From positions 17,900,501 through 17,964,500 of the forward strand of contig NC_036447.1 of NCBI RefSeq assembly GCF_002775205.1: a stretch of 64,000 nucleotides of DNA, given 5' to 3'. This DNA is from Xiphophorus maculatus. Lineage: Eukaryota; Chordata; Actinopteri; Cyprinodontiformes; Poeciliidae. The position numbers and the translations under genes were made by a program. Numbering within the stretch: position 1 is the first letter of the stretch; every line of letters starts with the position of its first letter. The notes under the pieces are model-generated. The model worked only from the letters and a program-made list of their open reading frames with translations. It searched no databases and had not been told where the DNA came from. Of this stretch, positions 22,133 through 34,834 are shown one piece after another.

Positions 22133-24584
22133 TTAGACTTTTGTCTCAATCTGGACCTTCTGTTTTATAGGAGCGGCCACGCGCCGTGCACGTGCCACGC
22201 ATGAGCTCTCGAGACTGGCTAGGTGAGTCTGTCAAGTGCGATGAAAATAAGGAAAACCTCTTCCGGCTGGCCAAAACCTTCAAAATAAAAGATCATCGTG
22301 ACCTACAGACCAACTTGATACTGTATGCAATATTAATATACTTGTAAAAAATAAAACTTTATGTATTTTTTGAAGCATTTCTGTCAAAATATAAAAGTTA
22401 GTATTTGACAAAAATATTTTACATAGACTAGATAGTGCTAAGAATATTATTAAAAACATACTATTATTACGTATTGTTAAACAAATTATCATTATGTCTT
22501 ACATGAAAGTGACAAATATGCTTAATGAGAAGGTTTTTTTTTTTTTTACCATTATTATTTTTAATAATTAATATTTCTTGACTTGCTATTTCAGGCAGAC
22601 TTTTGTTGAAAAAAAAAACCCTCTGCAAACTCTGTTGTTTCATGTTTTTACAGTCATTTGTGCATTCTTTTATTTATTCTTTCATTGAAGACAGAAGAGA
22701 AGATGAGCTTTGAAAAAACGCTTTTTGAGAGGCAACTACTTAAAACACTGGAGAGTTCCGGGGTTCGTCTACCTAATATTGATCAACTTGACGCAGGTTG
22801 TGGAAACAGGCGCTTCTGAGCTTAAATCTGTGCGTAAAGTGAAGGAATGAGTCGAGCGCGCACACCAGCGGTTAGGATCCAACTCTGTCTTTGTTAATCC
22901 TGAGCGCCCTGTCGACTCAGCAGATCATATAGACAGGACCCACAGAGGTGCGGCCTATGAATGCCGGGGCTGTTTCGGTCTAATCGTATAGGTCAGCAGT
23001 GCCATCGTATAGAGCAACAATGGAGGAGGACTATAGGCAGAGAATGAACAGGATTTTGAAATACCATTCAGGGGTGATGTCGGTAATGATGGCATCCCAA
23101 ACTCAAATGTCTTTAATGGCGATGCGACCAGTGTTGTGGTTCCAATCATTATTATAACTTATCTAGGATTAAAATATTTTAAAGGAAACACTGTTAAGTC
23201 TTTGGATTAGATCACACCTAGACGTGGATGTGACATAAACCTACTCTTTAAGCATGTTTACTGTGAATGTTCCATTTTCTTCAAAATACATTTCTCCAAC
23301 TTCAGCAGTAGCAGAAATGTTGCATAATGTTTGTGGAAACTGCTGTTATTTGGCTGTTATAGAAATGTTCCTGTCCAACCTTGCTCAGGCCTGGCCTATT
23401 CTTGATGCTGCCTATTCTTTTGTGCCCCCAGTATAATGCACAGTATTGGGATCTTAAAATAAGGCGGGAAATGATTTGGAAGCAAGAATGCTTACTCTAA
23501 ACATTTCTGAGTTACAAATAAATGTAGATTGGCATATTCCTGTTAAAATGTTTTTCTTTGTCATGTAAGAGAATCAATTTTCTGTTTACAATGATAGGCA
23601 GTTTCTCCTTATGTCTCATCCTCCATATATGGCATGTCTTTTTGCTTTTGGGAGGCATTTCTTTGTTAAAAACACATTTTAGAAATAACCAAATATCTGC
23701 TTTGAAAAATCAATGGAAAGGTCAGTTGTGTATGGAAACCCTGTGCTTTTAAAAGAGGTATGTAGTTATACTTTGCTTTTATGCTGCCTTAAGAAATGAC
23801 AAGCATTGTTACTACTGGGTGAGGACTGCTGGCTCTCCTTTAGCATCAGAAAGTTTTATCTAACAATATAACCATGTAGCATCACTTGGATTGTATGCTG
23901 CACAGGCTGAACTGTTTTTAATTTTAAGCTGCAGAAATACAACTTCAATGTGTCCAATGACACATTTACATGGTAGTATTGAACCCTGCGGTGCTACAAA
24001 TAACTTGATGAAGTGAATGACAAATGGGTAAACACGGGTTTGATGAATGAGTTGTAGAAATAAAGTCAGAGCAGACTCAGGTTTAAAACAGAGAGATGAG
24101 TAAAACAAACCATGGCTTGGCAGAAGATGAACAGAAACAGACATAAACGATGGTATGTGTTTATAGATTTTTAGTACTATCTTTTCTAGTTAATGCTTGC
24201 TTTGTTATAGTGATGTATTCTCCAGCAGCACTGCCCTTTTGAACACAAATATCTCCTATGTGAGAGTAATAAAGATACCTTGACCCAGAGTAAGACAGGA
24301 TATCACACAGCCTTTCAAGTGGGAAAATAATGTGGGTTGGGAATAGTCAGTGAATACAAAAAATGAAGACAATCCTGAGTGGAAATAATAACAAAGAAAC
24401 TTAATGCTTATAATTTTGAGTGAGCATTTTTTCAGATAATGTTTCTATTTTGAGCTTTAAATCACATCAATGCTTTATTGCCAAATGTAAAATGTATGAA
24501 AATGAAACAAAAATTGTCTAATAATCATTTCTATTAAACATATCTCATCATTTTATTAATGTAGAGCATTTAAAAAGACCTCTG
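22133..24584. other. Intergenic between the two crystallin loci
   Basis: 2.4 kb without recognisable genes. A GACTCAGCA sequence at 22914-22922 resembles a Maf response element (inverse TGCTGAGTC), within a somewhat GC-richer segment (22790-23010). Confidence 0.45.
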
Positions 24585-25275
24585 AAAAATGAATGACTTC
24601 TGATTCTACATTCACATGATTTTGGCCAAAACTTGTTGAAAACATATTCCAACAGGTTTTGGACAACCTTACAGCTGCAAAGCCTGCCACAGTTAAGCTT
24701 AACACCGACAAGGTTCTCCCCAAATGTAGGGGTGTGTGTTGTGAGGTCAGACACTGATGTTAGACAAGAGTCTCTGCTCTAATATATCCCATGGATGTTT
24801 GGTTTGGTTGAGTTGACTTTGTGCAGGTCAGTCATGTTCTTCTACACCAAACCAACTCATCTGGATTATGGACCGCTCTGTGAATTGGTGCAGTCATGTT
24901 GGAACTGACGCCGTCATACCCAAACTCTTACCAACACGTCAGGAGTAAAACTGAAATATATTTTAAAAAACTACAACTTTGAGCTCCATTCTCTGAAAAT
25001 AATTAGCTACAATCCTCCACCCCTTCTCCCATAACTGTCTTTGGACCAAACTTTACACCTGACAATGCAGTCCGGCAAAGACTGTTCTCCTAACGACTTC
25101 TGAATTCAGATTCATCCATTGGAATTACAGAGAGGAAAACATCCCTCCAAGCATGGCCACTGCTTTTCAGTGCAGTGACCGTGTATCAGTGGCTCCATCA
25201 CTGAAACCCATTTTATGAACCTCTCTTTCTGCTCATCAGCTAATGTGAAGAACGTTGGTGACTTTTACCTTCAGT
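24585..25275 (-). mobile_element. Decayed Tc1-like transposon
   Basis: Antisense of a common fish element by recall: CCAAACTTTACACCTGACAA (25047-25066) and AAACCCATTTTATGAACCTC (25203-25222) are close to remembered family sequence. No frame is open. Confidence 0.7.
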
Positions 25276-26879
25276 TTTGTGCTATAGAGAGCAATTTGCA
25301 AAAGACAGAGGCAATTTCTTGCATGCATATGTATTTTATTGAAGTTTTGTCACAGACTAATGCAATGTATCACAAATTTGTTAAGTGAAAGGAAAATGAC
25401 GCATCATATCCAATATTTTTCAAATTAAATACGAAACTGTAGCAGCAATTTAACCAATCCCCATTAATTTGATACAAAAAATAATTCAAATTGGTTGGGT
25501 GATATCATACCTGTGTGTTTTACACTAAATTCAACTGTTCTATGAGTAGAAAAAGAGTTAAACAGACTCTTCTTGCACTTATAGGATTAGTGTCATTATT
25601 CATGTCCATAATGATTATGTGCAACTTTAAACCAGATCTCTAAATAAAACACAAAATGGCAGAGGATCATCATTCCCTGATCAGACTGTCTAGTCAATAT
25701 CTGTTCTATACAGATGAAAAATAAAACAACAATTAAAAATCATACTACAGTAATGACAGCTTCATATTTTATGTATGTAGAAATATAAATGTAATGCCAA
25801 CAAATTTGAGAAAACCTGACATGATAAAATACTTTTTGTCTTTCTTTTACCTAAACATTTTGTACTTTGTTATTTCTAAATAAATTGGTTTTCAAGTATG
25901 ACTGAAATTTGTTGATGGCCCTGAAAACAAGAATCTACTCTACAGTTAAAAGCTGTTCTGTAAAGTAACTTGAACGCCTCTCTCTGCTCTTTTTATTTGA
26001 TTATCAGACTCTCTGCAGTGACAAAGAAAGCGCAATGTTTGATTCATAATGCGTCCTCTTCTGAGTCTTGATTCTCGCTGCCTCTATCTTGGGGCTTTGA
26101 CCATATTCAAAGGACAGGAAGTAGGCTGGCCATTGAACACCACTTTGCTTTACGTCAGCCGCCAGCTTCTCAGCTGGAGCACAGCTGTGGCCTCAGCCCC
26201 CTTTCTGAGTTCATGTGATGCTGTACATCACATGAACTCATGCTTCACATAGCCAGCTCATGCTTCACATATGGCCTGTCTGCTTCCTCCATGCTCTGCA
26301 GCCCACACCCAGTGTAATATTACCCTCACCCACACTGGAAGGAAAACACAGAGGGCTTTTAATTTAATGACCTCCTCCTCCCGTGTTCATGAGAGAGATT
26401 TAGATGGGTGTTTGTCCTTGCATTCACAGAACCCCTTTGCTCACCCAAAGGTATAATGAGGTTATTGCTTCTCCCAGCTTATTGCTTCTCTCGTTATTGT
26501 TTTACCCAACTCGTTTTTATTACAGCTCCGACAGAAACAGGACAGAATATTTTTGTGAGAAACCTCACTGTATAAAACTAGAAAACCTGCCTGCTGTTAC
26601 ACTGCAAATAACAGGAGACCAAAAACATTTAGGTATGACAACAAACACAGACAAAGATTGCTAAGTCTTTGTCAAACTACAATTTTGAACAGATTTTTGG
26701 GTATAGTTTATGAAAATATATGATTAGCCAGTAGTTGTGGTTGCTGACTCAAGTTATTGCCAAAACAACTGGGATGTTTTTGTGGAGCAGAGATACAGAA
26801 GCTGATCCTAGTTTTTAGGAAGATGATTTTTGCTGATTGAAGGGGAAAAGGAGGACAATACTGTAAGAAGACTGTAAGA
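25276..26879. other. Intergenic, one hairpin
   Basis: A perfect 15-bp inverted repeat, TGAGTTCATGTGATG (26206-26220) and CATCACATGAACTCA (26226-26240), with 5-nt loop, is followed by a repeated CTCATGCTTCACATA. The open stretches at 26049-26664 are not recognisable proteins. Confidence 0.5.
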
Positions 26880-27190
26880 AACTAGAGACAAGGGTGGAGG
26901 TTCACCTTCCAGCAGGACAACAACCTCAACCAATACAATAAATACAATGGAGTGATTTGGATTCATCAATTAGAACAATGCATTCAAAGTTCAAACCTAA
27001 ATCCATGTTTTATGACATGCAAGTCTTATTTTATAAAACTGAGGTTGAGCTACATATAAAACGACTACGGGCAAACATGTCTGTATCTAGGCATCCAAAG
27101 CTGGTTCTGCCATTAGACCTACAGTGTTACTTGCAGCAAAATATGAATAAAGGAAAAGGTGAACGAGTTCTAAAAGTAATTAGAACTTTT
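26880..27190 (+). mobile_element. Tc1-like transposase fragment
   Basis: The plus strand encodes FTFQQDNNLNQY from about 26901, a decayed form of the Tc1 block FQQDNxPKH, followed by downstream transposase-like sequence. A 115-codon open stretch at 26957-27304 overlaps it and is accidental. Confidence 0.65.
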
Positions 27191-27960
27191 CAGATTACCA
27201 CCTGCAAAGAAAATGAAGAATGTTTCATTTTTCACAGAATTATATGTTGCTTCAAGTTGATCAATTCCCTAAAAATAGGAAAAAATTTTTTAGAAGACAC
27301 TTAATACGACATAAAAACCTACACATAGAACCTCCTGTACTGTCTTAATTAAAAGCTTTGAGTCTTTTGTCTCACGTTTGAAAACATATCCTAGCAAAGC
27401 TTCACAATGCACTTTTTCTAACTTTCTGTAGCAACTAATGCTGCTGCAGCTACCGGAAGGCTGACATCAAATAGACATTTGTTTCTAGTTATGTCATATT
27501 TTTCCTATTTCTGTCCTTATTAATTACTAAACACACCTTTACCAGCATCTCTACTTTATAAAAAACACAATACCAAAGGATTCTTGATGCTAATTGGTTG
27601 TAGTTTCCACTGCAACAACCAAAGTGTCTCTACTTTGCAAGAAAGTGAAAATGAATAATTTTGACAAAAGAAAAAACAAAAAAAACTTTGCACTTTTGCA
27701 TTAATGTAATTATAAATAACTTGACATTAGGCATCATTTATTTATTTTCAATATTATTAATAATTTTACTTAATTGATGTGGGCCCACTGCTGGTGTTAT
27801 CAGCCAGTTTATTTGTAAATTCAACAGCAATGTCTTTAATTGGATAGTTTGTCTCTTGATCTAACAAAAAGCTTCGAGGTCATGTTCCTTGTAGTTTTCT
27901 TTTATATCAACTGGTATCCCGTGTCTCTCTCTGCGTTTGATGATGGGGTATTTCTATTCT
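27191..27960. other. Upstream flank of the crybb1-like promoter
   Basis: AT-rich; no recognisable gene or repeat. Confidence 0.4.
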
Positions 27961-27964
27961 GTGG

Positions 27965-28055
27965 GGGCTGTGAGCTCAGCGAGTTTTTTTCTATCTGCAT
28001 AATCCCCTCACTCCACGCGCCAGCATATAAAAGCTACAGTGGGGCCCCTGTACTC
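27965..28055 (+). promoter_or_regulatory. TATA promoter of the beta-B1-like crystallin gene
   Basis: TATAAAA at 28026-28032 places the transcription start near 28055. Upstream are TAATCC at 28000-28005, an OTX-type site, and GAGCTCAGC at 27972-27980, which contains a half Maf element. TATA-driven, Maf- and homeobox-controlled promoters are usual for lens crystallins; occupancy here is inferred. Confidence 0.65.
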
Positions 28056-28100
28056 CCACACTGACCACCAGCCCACTCCTTTACTCACACACTGCCACAG
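28055..28100 (+). other. Crystallin gene non-coding exon 1
   Basis: A short leader about 30 bp below the TATA box ends in CCACAG followed by the donor GTAAGA at 28101-28106. It splices to the acceptor at 29395-29396, two bases before the start codon. A short untranslated first exon is normal for beta-crystallin genes. Confidence 0.65.
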
Positions 28101-29396
28101 GTAAGACAGTGATCAACACCCCGCAGAAAAGAAAAGAAAGGAGGGAGAAAGAGTCCAGATGTTTATGCTCATGGGAGTCAGAATTATAAAATAATATTAA
28201 TTAATGTGATCTTATAATGGAAAAATCCAGCATTATTAATGAAAAATATCATGGCTTGCTCATAAAGAATATGGCAGGTTTTAAAATCAAATTTTGTGCT
28301 GGCACATGGTGAGAAAGCATTTTCAGTAGCCAGTGAACGGATCCATACTGTTAAACTGAATTAATGTGAGTGATTTTCTGCAGCTCACTTTGTCTTTTGT
28401 GCTTGTTCATTGTTTGACTGCGGATAAAAGACATTGATTGTTTTGAGCTCCAACAAGTGATGAACAAGTGTGGCAAAGTTTGAACAGACTGATGGATCTT
28501 TTTGTACCATCTGTCGAAAAAAAGCTCAGACTTTGCTTTGCGTTGCTTTTGTTCTGTTGTGCAAGTTAAATGTTTGCTAAAGTGGGACTCTGTGGTCTCA
28601 TCTCAGGTGACCAAGCTTTTATTACTCCGCTCAAAGACAGAGAGAAAAAAGGGATTTAAAAATGTACCAGACAGGGTAACAGCAACAACCCTTAGGAATT
28701 ACATATAAAAAACACTGAGAAAAAAGGGAAAAAAACTATATTAAAAAAGAAAATTAAGCAAAGCAAAATGAAAAAGTACATTTTGATTCATTTTACATAT
28801 CTGAACAGGAGCAGGAAGAAGCTTGTTCACATTAAATCTGATCCTTTGTCTATAAGGTAACGGTTATATTCTTAAGCAATATTAATGACAAAATCTGATT
28901 TATCAAGAAAAAGCAAGTGGCAGAGATATTTAGTGCATTGTAAATTATGTCAATGTTGTGAAAGTATCTTAAATTGTAATCTCCTTCTTTGCAGAAAGCA
29001 TGTTTTAAAGTTTAACTTATTGTTTGTTCTGAACAAAATCTGTGCTGTTTCAAATTTCACTAAATCAAGAAGTATATTTAGATTTTAAGGAATAAAAGCA
29101 AAAAATGTGGTCCCTACCACCAAATATGTAAATAGATTTAATTGCTTATATTTTGAAAAAAAAACAACAAAGTTTTGGACTTTTGTCGATTTAAGACTAA
29201 AAGTTTATTATGTTTTTAAATTATTATATTAGAACATGGAAAAAAATCAACCAAATTAAATAGTTTACTTTAATTGTTTCTACGTATCTCTGGGATGTGT
29301 GACTTCAAAATTATTGAGTGTTTGCCAGTGGTTGGTAACTTTTAAAATGTTGAAACTATACCTTTATCACAAATCTTTTCTTCTTCTGGTTTTAAG
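28101..29396 (+). other. Crystallin gene intron 1
   Basis: 1.3 kb, AT-rich, no recognisable element. Confidence 0.5.
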
Positions 29397-29398
29397 TC

Positions 29399-32300
29399 AT
29401 GTCTGCTGGAGGAGAGCAACCCAAGTCCCAGCCTGATGGGAAGGCAGCTCAGAGCAAGATGGCTGAGATGGGCATGATGTCCTACAAGGTAGGAAGAGTA
29501 CACCCACGCATCTACAGCAGATTTTCAAACATTTCCAGCTACTCTGCCTTGCTGTCTTTGTTAAACAGACAGTGTGAAGCGGCTGGCCTAACAGTTTACT
29601 CTCTGAGCTCTCACCTGCTGCTCCCTCCTGCTGGTTTTTAAAGCTCCTTGAGTAGGTGGTCGAATGCTACAAATGGCTGAAAAATACTCCAGGAGGCCAG
29701 TCAGTGCTTTCCAGAACAACATGGGCTCCTCACAATCACCTCTACCCTACACCCATTATTAGGAAAGTTTTCTCCATCTCAGTCTAACCAGTTCCTTTCT
29801 CCTCGCTCTGTGTTGATCAGATGTGCGTATACGACCAGGAGAACTTCCAGGGCCGCTGCATTGAGATCACCGCCGAGTGCGTGAACGTGTGTGAAATGGG
29901 AATGGACAGGGTGCGCTCCCTGCGCGTCTGCTGTGGGCCGTAAGTACCGCGACTTCCGCACGCCCACGGGTTTAAGCACGGCACACAGAGACCCCACTTC
30001 TCTGAGCATACAGCAGGTGATTTTACTGATGTGCCTCTCCATTATGGGACACTTTGCTCTTTTAGGCAGTCAGGGGAGGCTTTTATCCTCAGCGATTTGC
30101 ACAGAGTGCAGAAGGAGAGTGAGCTTTAGTTTTCCAGATAGCATCTGACTTTGACCAGAGCTGGGCAGCAGCTTTCCTCTGCTTATACACTAACCAAGAA
30201 ACTGCAGTTGCCGTGTGAGCAGAATGAAAGACAAAAGCACGAAAACAGACAATAACAGAAAAAAGAGCATCATTATACAACTAATTTTTCCACTAAATCC
30301 CCAAAGAAGCATCTCAGGCCAGCATATGTCAATAATCAGTTTTGAGAAGGAGTCGACAAGCAGAAGAGCGAGATCAAAGGCTAAGCAACGCTCTCGCGAA
30401 GGGTAATCAATGCTGCTCTCTGAGTTTAATAACTGAAAGGCTTCCATAATCAGAGATTCAATGCACATCTTTCGTCTTAGTGCATTTTATTCCATTCCTC
30501 AGATTTGTGGGCTTTGAACAGATGAACTTCTGTGGTGAAATGTTCATCCTGGAAAAGGGCGAGTACCCCCGCTGGGATTCATGGAGCAACTGCCAGAAGA
30601 ACGATTACCTTCTGTCCTTCAGGCCTGTGCGGATGGTGAGCTCTGCTATGCTGTCACTTGTGAATGGAGCTTGCTCTCTTCTAGTTTTCCTCTTCATTTC
30701 TTTTTTTGGTTTTGCTCATCCAACACGTTGCAGGATCCTGAGAAACACAAGATCTGTTTATACGAGGTCGGAGAATACAAAGGCCGTAAGATGGAGATCA
30801 TGGATGATGATGTTCCCAGCCTGCCTGCCTACGGTTTCACCGACAGAGTGGGAAGCATCTTGGTCAGCTGTGGGACGTGAGCATCTTAAAGTTATTTTAC
30901 CTTCGTGGAAATGCTTCCTTTTAGGTTGACCTCATGTTTCCAACCATCAACGGTTCAGATGTAATAAGATCTACCTGCTTGATTTTTGCCTCAGGTTTAA
31001 CAAACAAGTTTTTTTTCTGAATTTATTGAAGAGTATTTATACTATTTATGGCATGTTAAAAAAACATCAGATCTCATTGACCACAACACTCTTAGATGTG
31101 GATGTAATGACTGTGGGAAGAAGACACAGCAATAACCTTTAGGAGTACAGTGTTTACAAAAAAGTCAGAAGTAGAGCAAAAGCTGTAAAAAGCTCTTTAT
31201 AAGGAAATTGTATTTTCCACAGAAGCATGACAGCTTTTCCTCCAGGCTGCTACGTCAAAGAGCTCAACATGAACTGGTCACTTAACTCCTTTGCCTTTTT
31301 CTACCTTTAGTTTTCATTTATCGCAACTAAAAAAGTGATGTTTGCCACAGAGTGTGATTTTTGGATGTATACTGTAGTCAGACTGGCCACATTTATTTAA
31401 GTTGATTCCAGGAAGGCTGGAGACCAAAGTTGTTCTCTTTAATTCTGTCTTCAACATCTTTCTGACATGCTGGATTTGGAAATGTTGACAGACTTTTGCT
31501 TTTTCCAAGGAATACTCACAGAGACAAGTAATTAATACAGCTAACAATGCTAATCGGTATAATTCCTGATTGGGGAATGATCACCAATGTTATACAACAT
31601 TGCATTCTGGGTGCTTAGTTGCTGCTCATCAGCTCCACTAAACAATGCCGCACATAGATGACTGTTTCAGATTAAGAGAAATAGTCAAACTTATGGATGT
31701 TTTCTGTATAATAATTTTTCTCAGTTTATCTTCTCAGTAGTTTTTCATCACTTTACGGATAAATGTTGACCCAGTGGTGATTCCTGCATGAATAGAGCCC
31801 TAGGCAAGCCTCTGTTTTTAAGCTTGCATCCTCAGATGCAAACAAACCCAATTTGTAATCACTGTAGAATATCTCGGTCCTGATTTATCTTGTTCATATG
31901 TTGTGTTTTTCATGGTTCAATGTTAGTAATCCAAAAGGGCCTATAAAGTATGGAAATGTCTCATTTTGTCTTTCATAAACGTTTACATTTATGGTTTGTA
32001 AATCTCAAACTAAGAATCTCTGTTCAGTGTAGATTAATCAGATTCAGGACTTACAGATTCACTTATTTAATATTTCAGATTTACAGACAGAGATAATCAA
32101 ATTCAATCCATATTACTGGAAAAAATAAAAATAACCCTTTAGCTTTGCAGTACGTATTAGAGTTCAAATTAGATACCAATTACAGTGCCTTTAGCATGCT
32201 ACAATGAACAACCAATTTTCTTCACACTCATGTAACCGCTGGTGTATTACTGGGTAGGGAGTCATATTGCTCATATGAAAACAGACACTGAGTTGGTCAG

Positions 32301-34193
32301 AGGAGAAAACAGTAATGCTTCTGTGGAGGACTGTCTTTTCTTCACCACCAGAAGCGCCATAGCGAAGAGCCGTTCTGTAGCTAATGAGGCGCACTTGTTG
32401 CAAATGCTGGCGATAAAGTTTTGCTGGTTAAATTAAAAATAACAAATCTAAGCCAGGATTCCTCTACATATCTGGTATCTCATCGACAATGCTAGGATCA
32501 TCTCACATAAATCTTTACTTGATGTTTAAGTGTGGATTTGCCACACTCCTACACAGCAGTTGCAACAACTAGAGGAGCCACCAAAGGACAAGTGAACTGA
32601 AAAGTGGCTTGTTAAAGCTTGCAGTCATTTTTGAAGTTCGTCGAAGCTGTTATTCTGATTTTATAATTACGTAAACGCTGATTCATCCAGGAAACCTCCT
32701 ACTAGAAGAAGTTAAAGACCTTTGCAGTATCTTTGCAATTTGTTTATATATACATCAGTCTCCAAGGGAAGAAAGTTTGAAGTCACATAAGCTATTTAAC
32801 ATATGTTATTTTTAAGTCATTGCTTATTTGAAACAAAGGCAGCCATTAGCATGTGCAAACAGACACTTAGCAGTGCTATCATGTGATTTGTGAAGTACTG
32901 GAGGCTGCAGCTTTGACAAAACAAGGAGGCAACTTCTGCTCTCCATCCCCACTCAAGCTGTCAGGTCTCATGATGCTAGCTGAATCGTTTATTCGGGGTA
33001 CACATTGGATAGAAAATTTGAAAATTTAACACAAAAAAGAGACGTCTCTTCCACAAAATCAAATTTTGTCAGGAATCACATCATGCTTCTAAAGCATAAA
33101 AAGTTTACAGGAGATTCGAAAAAAAAGTTAGATTAATTTAATGTGTTTTATGGCAAAATGAAAAGATTAATTTTTCTTTTACGTTTTAAAGCTTGGGTTT
33201 CAAACTGCATTCCTCGAGGGCCAGAGTCTTGCAACTTTAGATGTCACTCTGCTTCAGCACTCCTGGATCCAACCTGAACTCTTTACCAGAGCTCTGCAGA
33301 GCTTGACTGCATGGAAGTGAGGCAGTTTCACCATGTAATCCAAGCTTGCAGGACAAGGGACACATCAAAAAGACTGCAGTTTGAAATCACCGTTTTAAAG
33401 GAAAGACCATCAACCGTTTGAAAAAAGAAAATTAATACATTTCTTGGTTAGAATATTCAAAATGTTTTGGAAAGTGTCTATTGACATACAACTTACTAAC
33501 TTTTTGGTTGTACTGAAAATGAAAGAAAAAAGAATATTTGCTAAAATCAGCCTTTTCTATATAAAGGTGTTTGTATTGTTGGCCATTGCTATTGAAAGTC
33601 CTACAGAACCACATGTTGTCCCAGAGCCACAAGTTACAAAACCTTCTTTTTTATACAGGACTCCCTCTTGAGGGAAAGTTTAATAGATGTTACTTCTACG
33701 AATAACATCTACAAGCTGAATTTGCTTCTAACTCTGAGGTGTCATGAAAAATGTCTAAATCTGGTATTTATGTCACCAGGACACAATGACGTTGATATCA
33801 AGTTCTTCTTTTTGCGTCACTGCATCCTCTATTGTGAATTTGATATTCACAGCATAAGGTGGAAATTGCACAAGTCTCACCTTTGTGGCTTGAGATCTTA
33901 TTTAACTTATCTAACAAGTACATATAAGCAGTGCTTTGCAGTGTTTGTATGCCCGACTGAGGCTGCAGCCCAACTACCACACAGACGTTTTCAGCATTTG
34001 CATCTTCCAGTCGGCAGATCATACATATTTCAGCAGGGCTGTCAAAAAACATTGCACTCTGATTCTGAAACTACTGCGTCAAAAAAAGTCAGCGCCTGCG
34101 TGCCGCTGAGTGTGTCAGACGGTTTTCATATCCGTGACGTCATTCTCATAGAGGCAGAAACAGCTTTCTAATCACCAACTCTCAGAGCTGTCT

Positions 34194-34247
<54 letters not shown>

Positions 34248-34834
34248 AGGAATAGAGACTTTTTCCATCAGCAGCTTGCTGAGGGTGTCGTGGACGTCAG
34301 CAGCTCTGCGTCCCTGGATGTGTTCATAGAGGTGTGGTTGCAAACAAAGCTTCTTCTCTGCTGTGATTACTTTGTTCTCAGTGCTGTGAACCCGTGGAAA
34401 CAAACAGCTGGGTAACAGACCCGGCTGTGTCTGAAAGCCTGACGGCATAACAAAATAGATCAATGTGTTTTTTATCTGAGAGATTGTTTACCCACTATGA
34501 TTTCTCTGCATCTGTCTCTGAACAGATTTTATGTACATTTCTCACTTATCTCTCACTCATCTTTCACCCTTCTGTTTGCCTTTACTTGTAAGCAAAATGA
34601 ATGAATCATTTTCATTGCAACTTTGGAGCTGTTCATGCCATGCTTCCTCTTTCCCTCCCCAGCTGGGTGGGGTACCAGTTCCCCGGGTACCGGGGCTGCC
34701 AGTACCTGCTGGAGAAGGGTGACTACAGGCATTTCAATGAATTCGGCGCTCCCTGCCCTCAGATGCAGTCCATCAGACGCATCCGCGACATGCAGTGGCA
34801 CCCACATGGCTGCTACACCACGTCCTCCAAGTGA
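29399..34834 (+). CDS. crybb1l: Beta-B1-like crystallin (crybb1 family), complete, 218 aa
   Basis: A structural lens protein of the beta/gamma family; four Greek-key motifs in two domains give transparent, stable oligomers. Coding exons: 29399-29488 (N-terminal extension, 30 aa), 29821-29939 (119 nt, motif 1), 30503-30635 (133 nt, motif 2), 30734-30876 (143 nt, motif 3) and 34663-34834 (motif 4 and C-terminal arm). These lengths are typical of basic beta-crystallins, one motif per exon. Key matches: [75 protein letters not shown]. The N-terminal arm is shorter than in human CRYBB1 (252 aa). Oddities: 13 cysteines, PSLPAYGF where the family has PSLWAYGF, and HFNEFG where it has HWNEWG. The start ATG lies two bases after the acceptor. 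The reading frame is intact with good splice sites, so it is probably functional. It could be the crybb1 orthologue or a crybb1-like teleost paralogue. Confidence 0.93.
33191..33395. mobile_element. Palindromic MITE, probably hAT-type
   Basis: The ends are inverted: GGTTTCAAACTGCAT (33197-33211) against GTGATTTCAAACTGCAG read on the minus strand from about 33392. The interior CCTCGAGGGCCAGAGTCTTG resembles a very common fish palindromic repeat. It is non-coding. Confidence 0.6.
34194..34247. repeat. (GA)n microsatellite
   Basis: Continuous GA dinucleotides with one C interruption near 34206. Confidence 0.95.

Larger units (their letters stand above)
30877..34662 (+). other. Crystallin gene last intron
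   Basis: 3.8 kb. It contains a hAT-type MITE (33191-33395) and a (GA)n tract (34194-34247). A 167-codon open stretch at 33668-34171 resembles no protein I know and lacks supporting features. Confidence 0.6.

Noticed and set aside
27840-28064. 74-codon frame upstream of the crystallin gene
   Set aside because: It runs through the TATA box and promoter of the crystallin gene.
30480-30929. 149-codon open frame containing crystallin sequence
   Set aside because: It reads through exon boundaries; the spliced crystallin gene explains the coding part.
33668-34171. 167-codon open frame in the crystallin intron
   Set aside because: No recognisable domain, unusual composition, no promoter or splice support; a chance frame is likelier.
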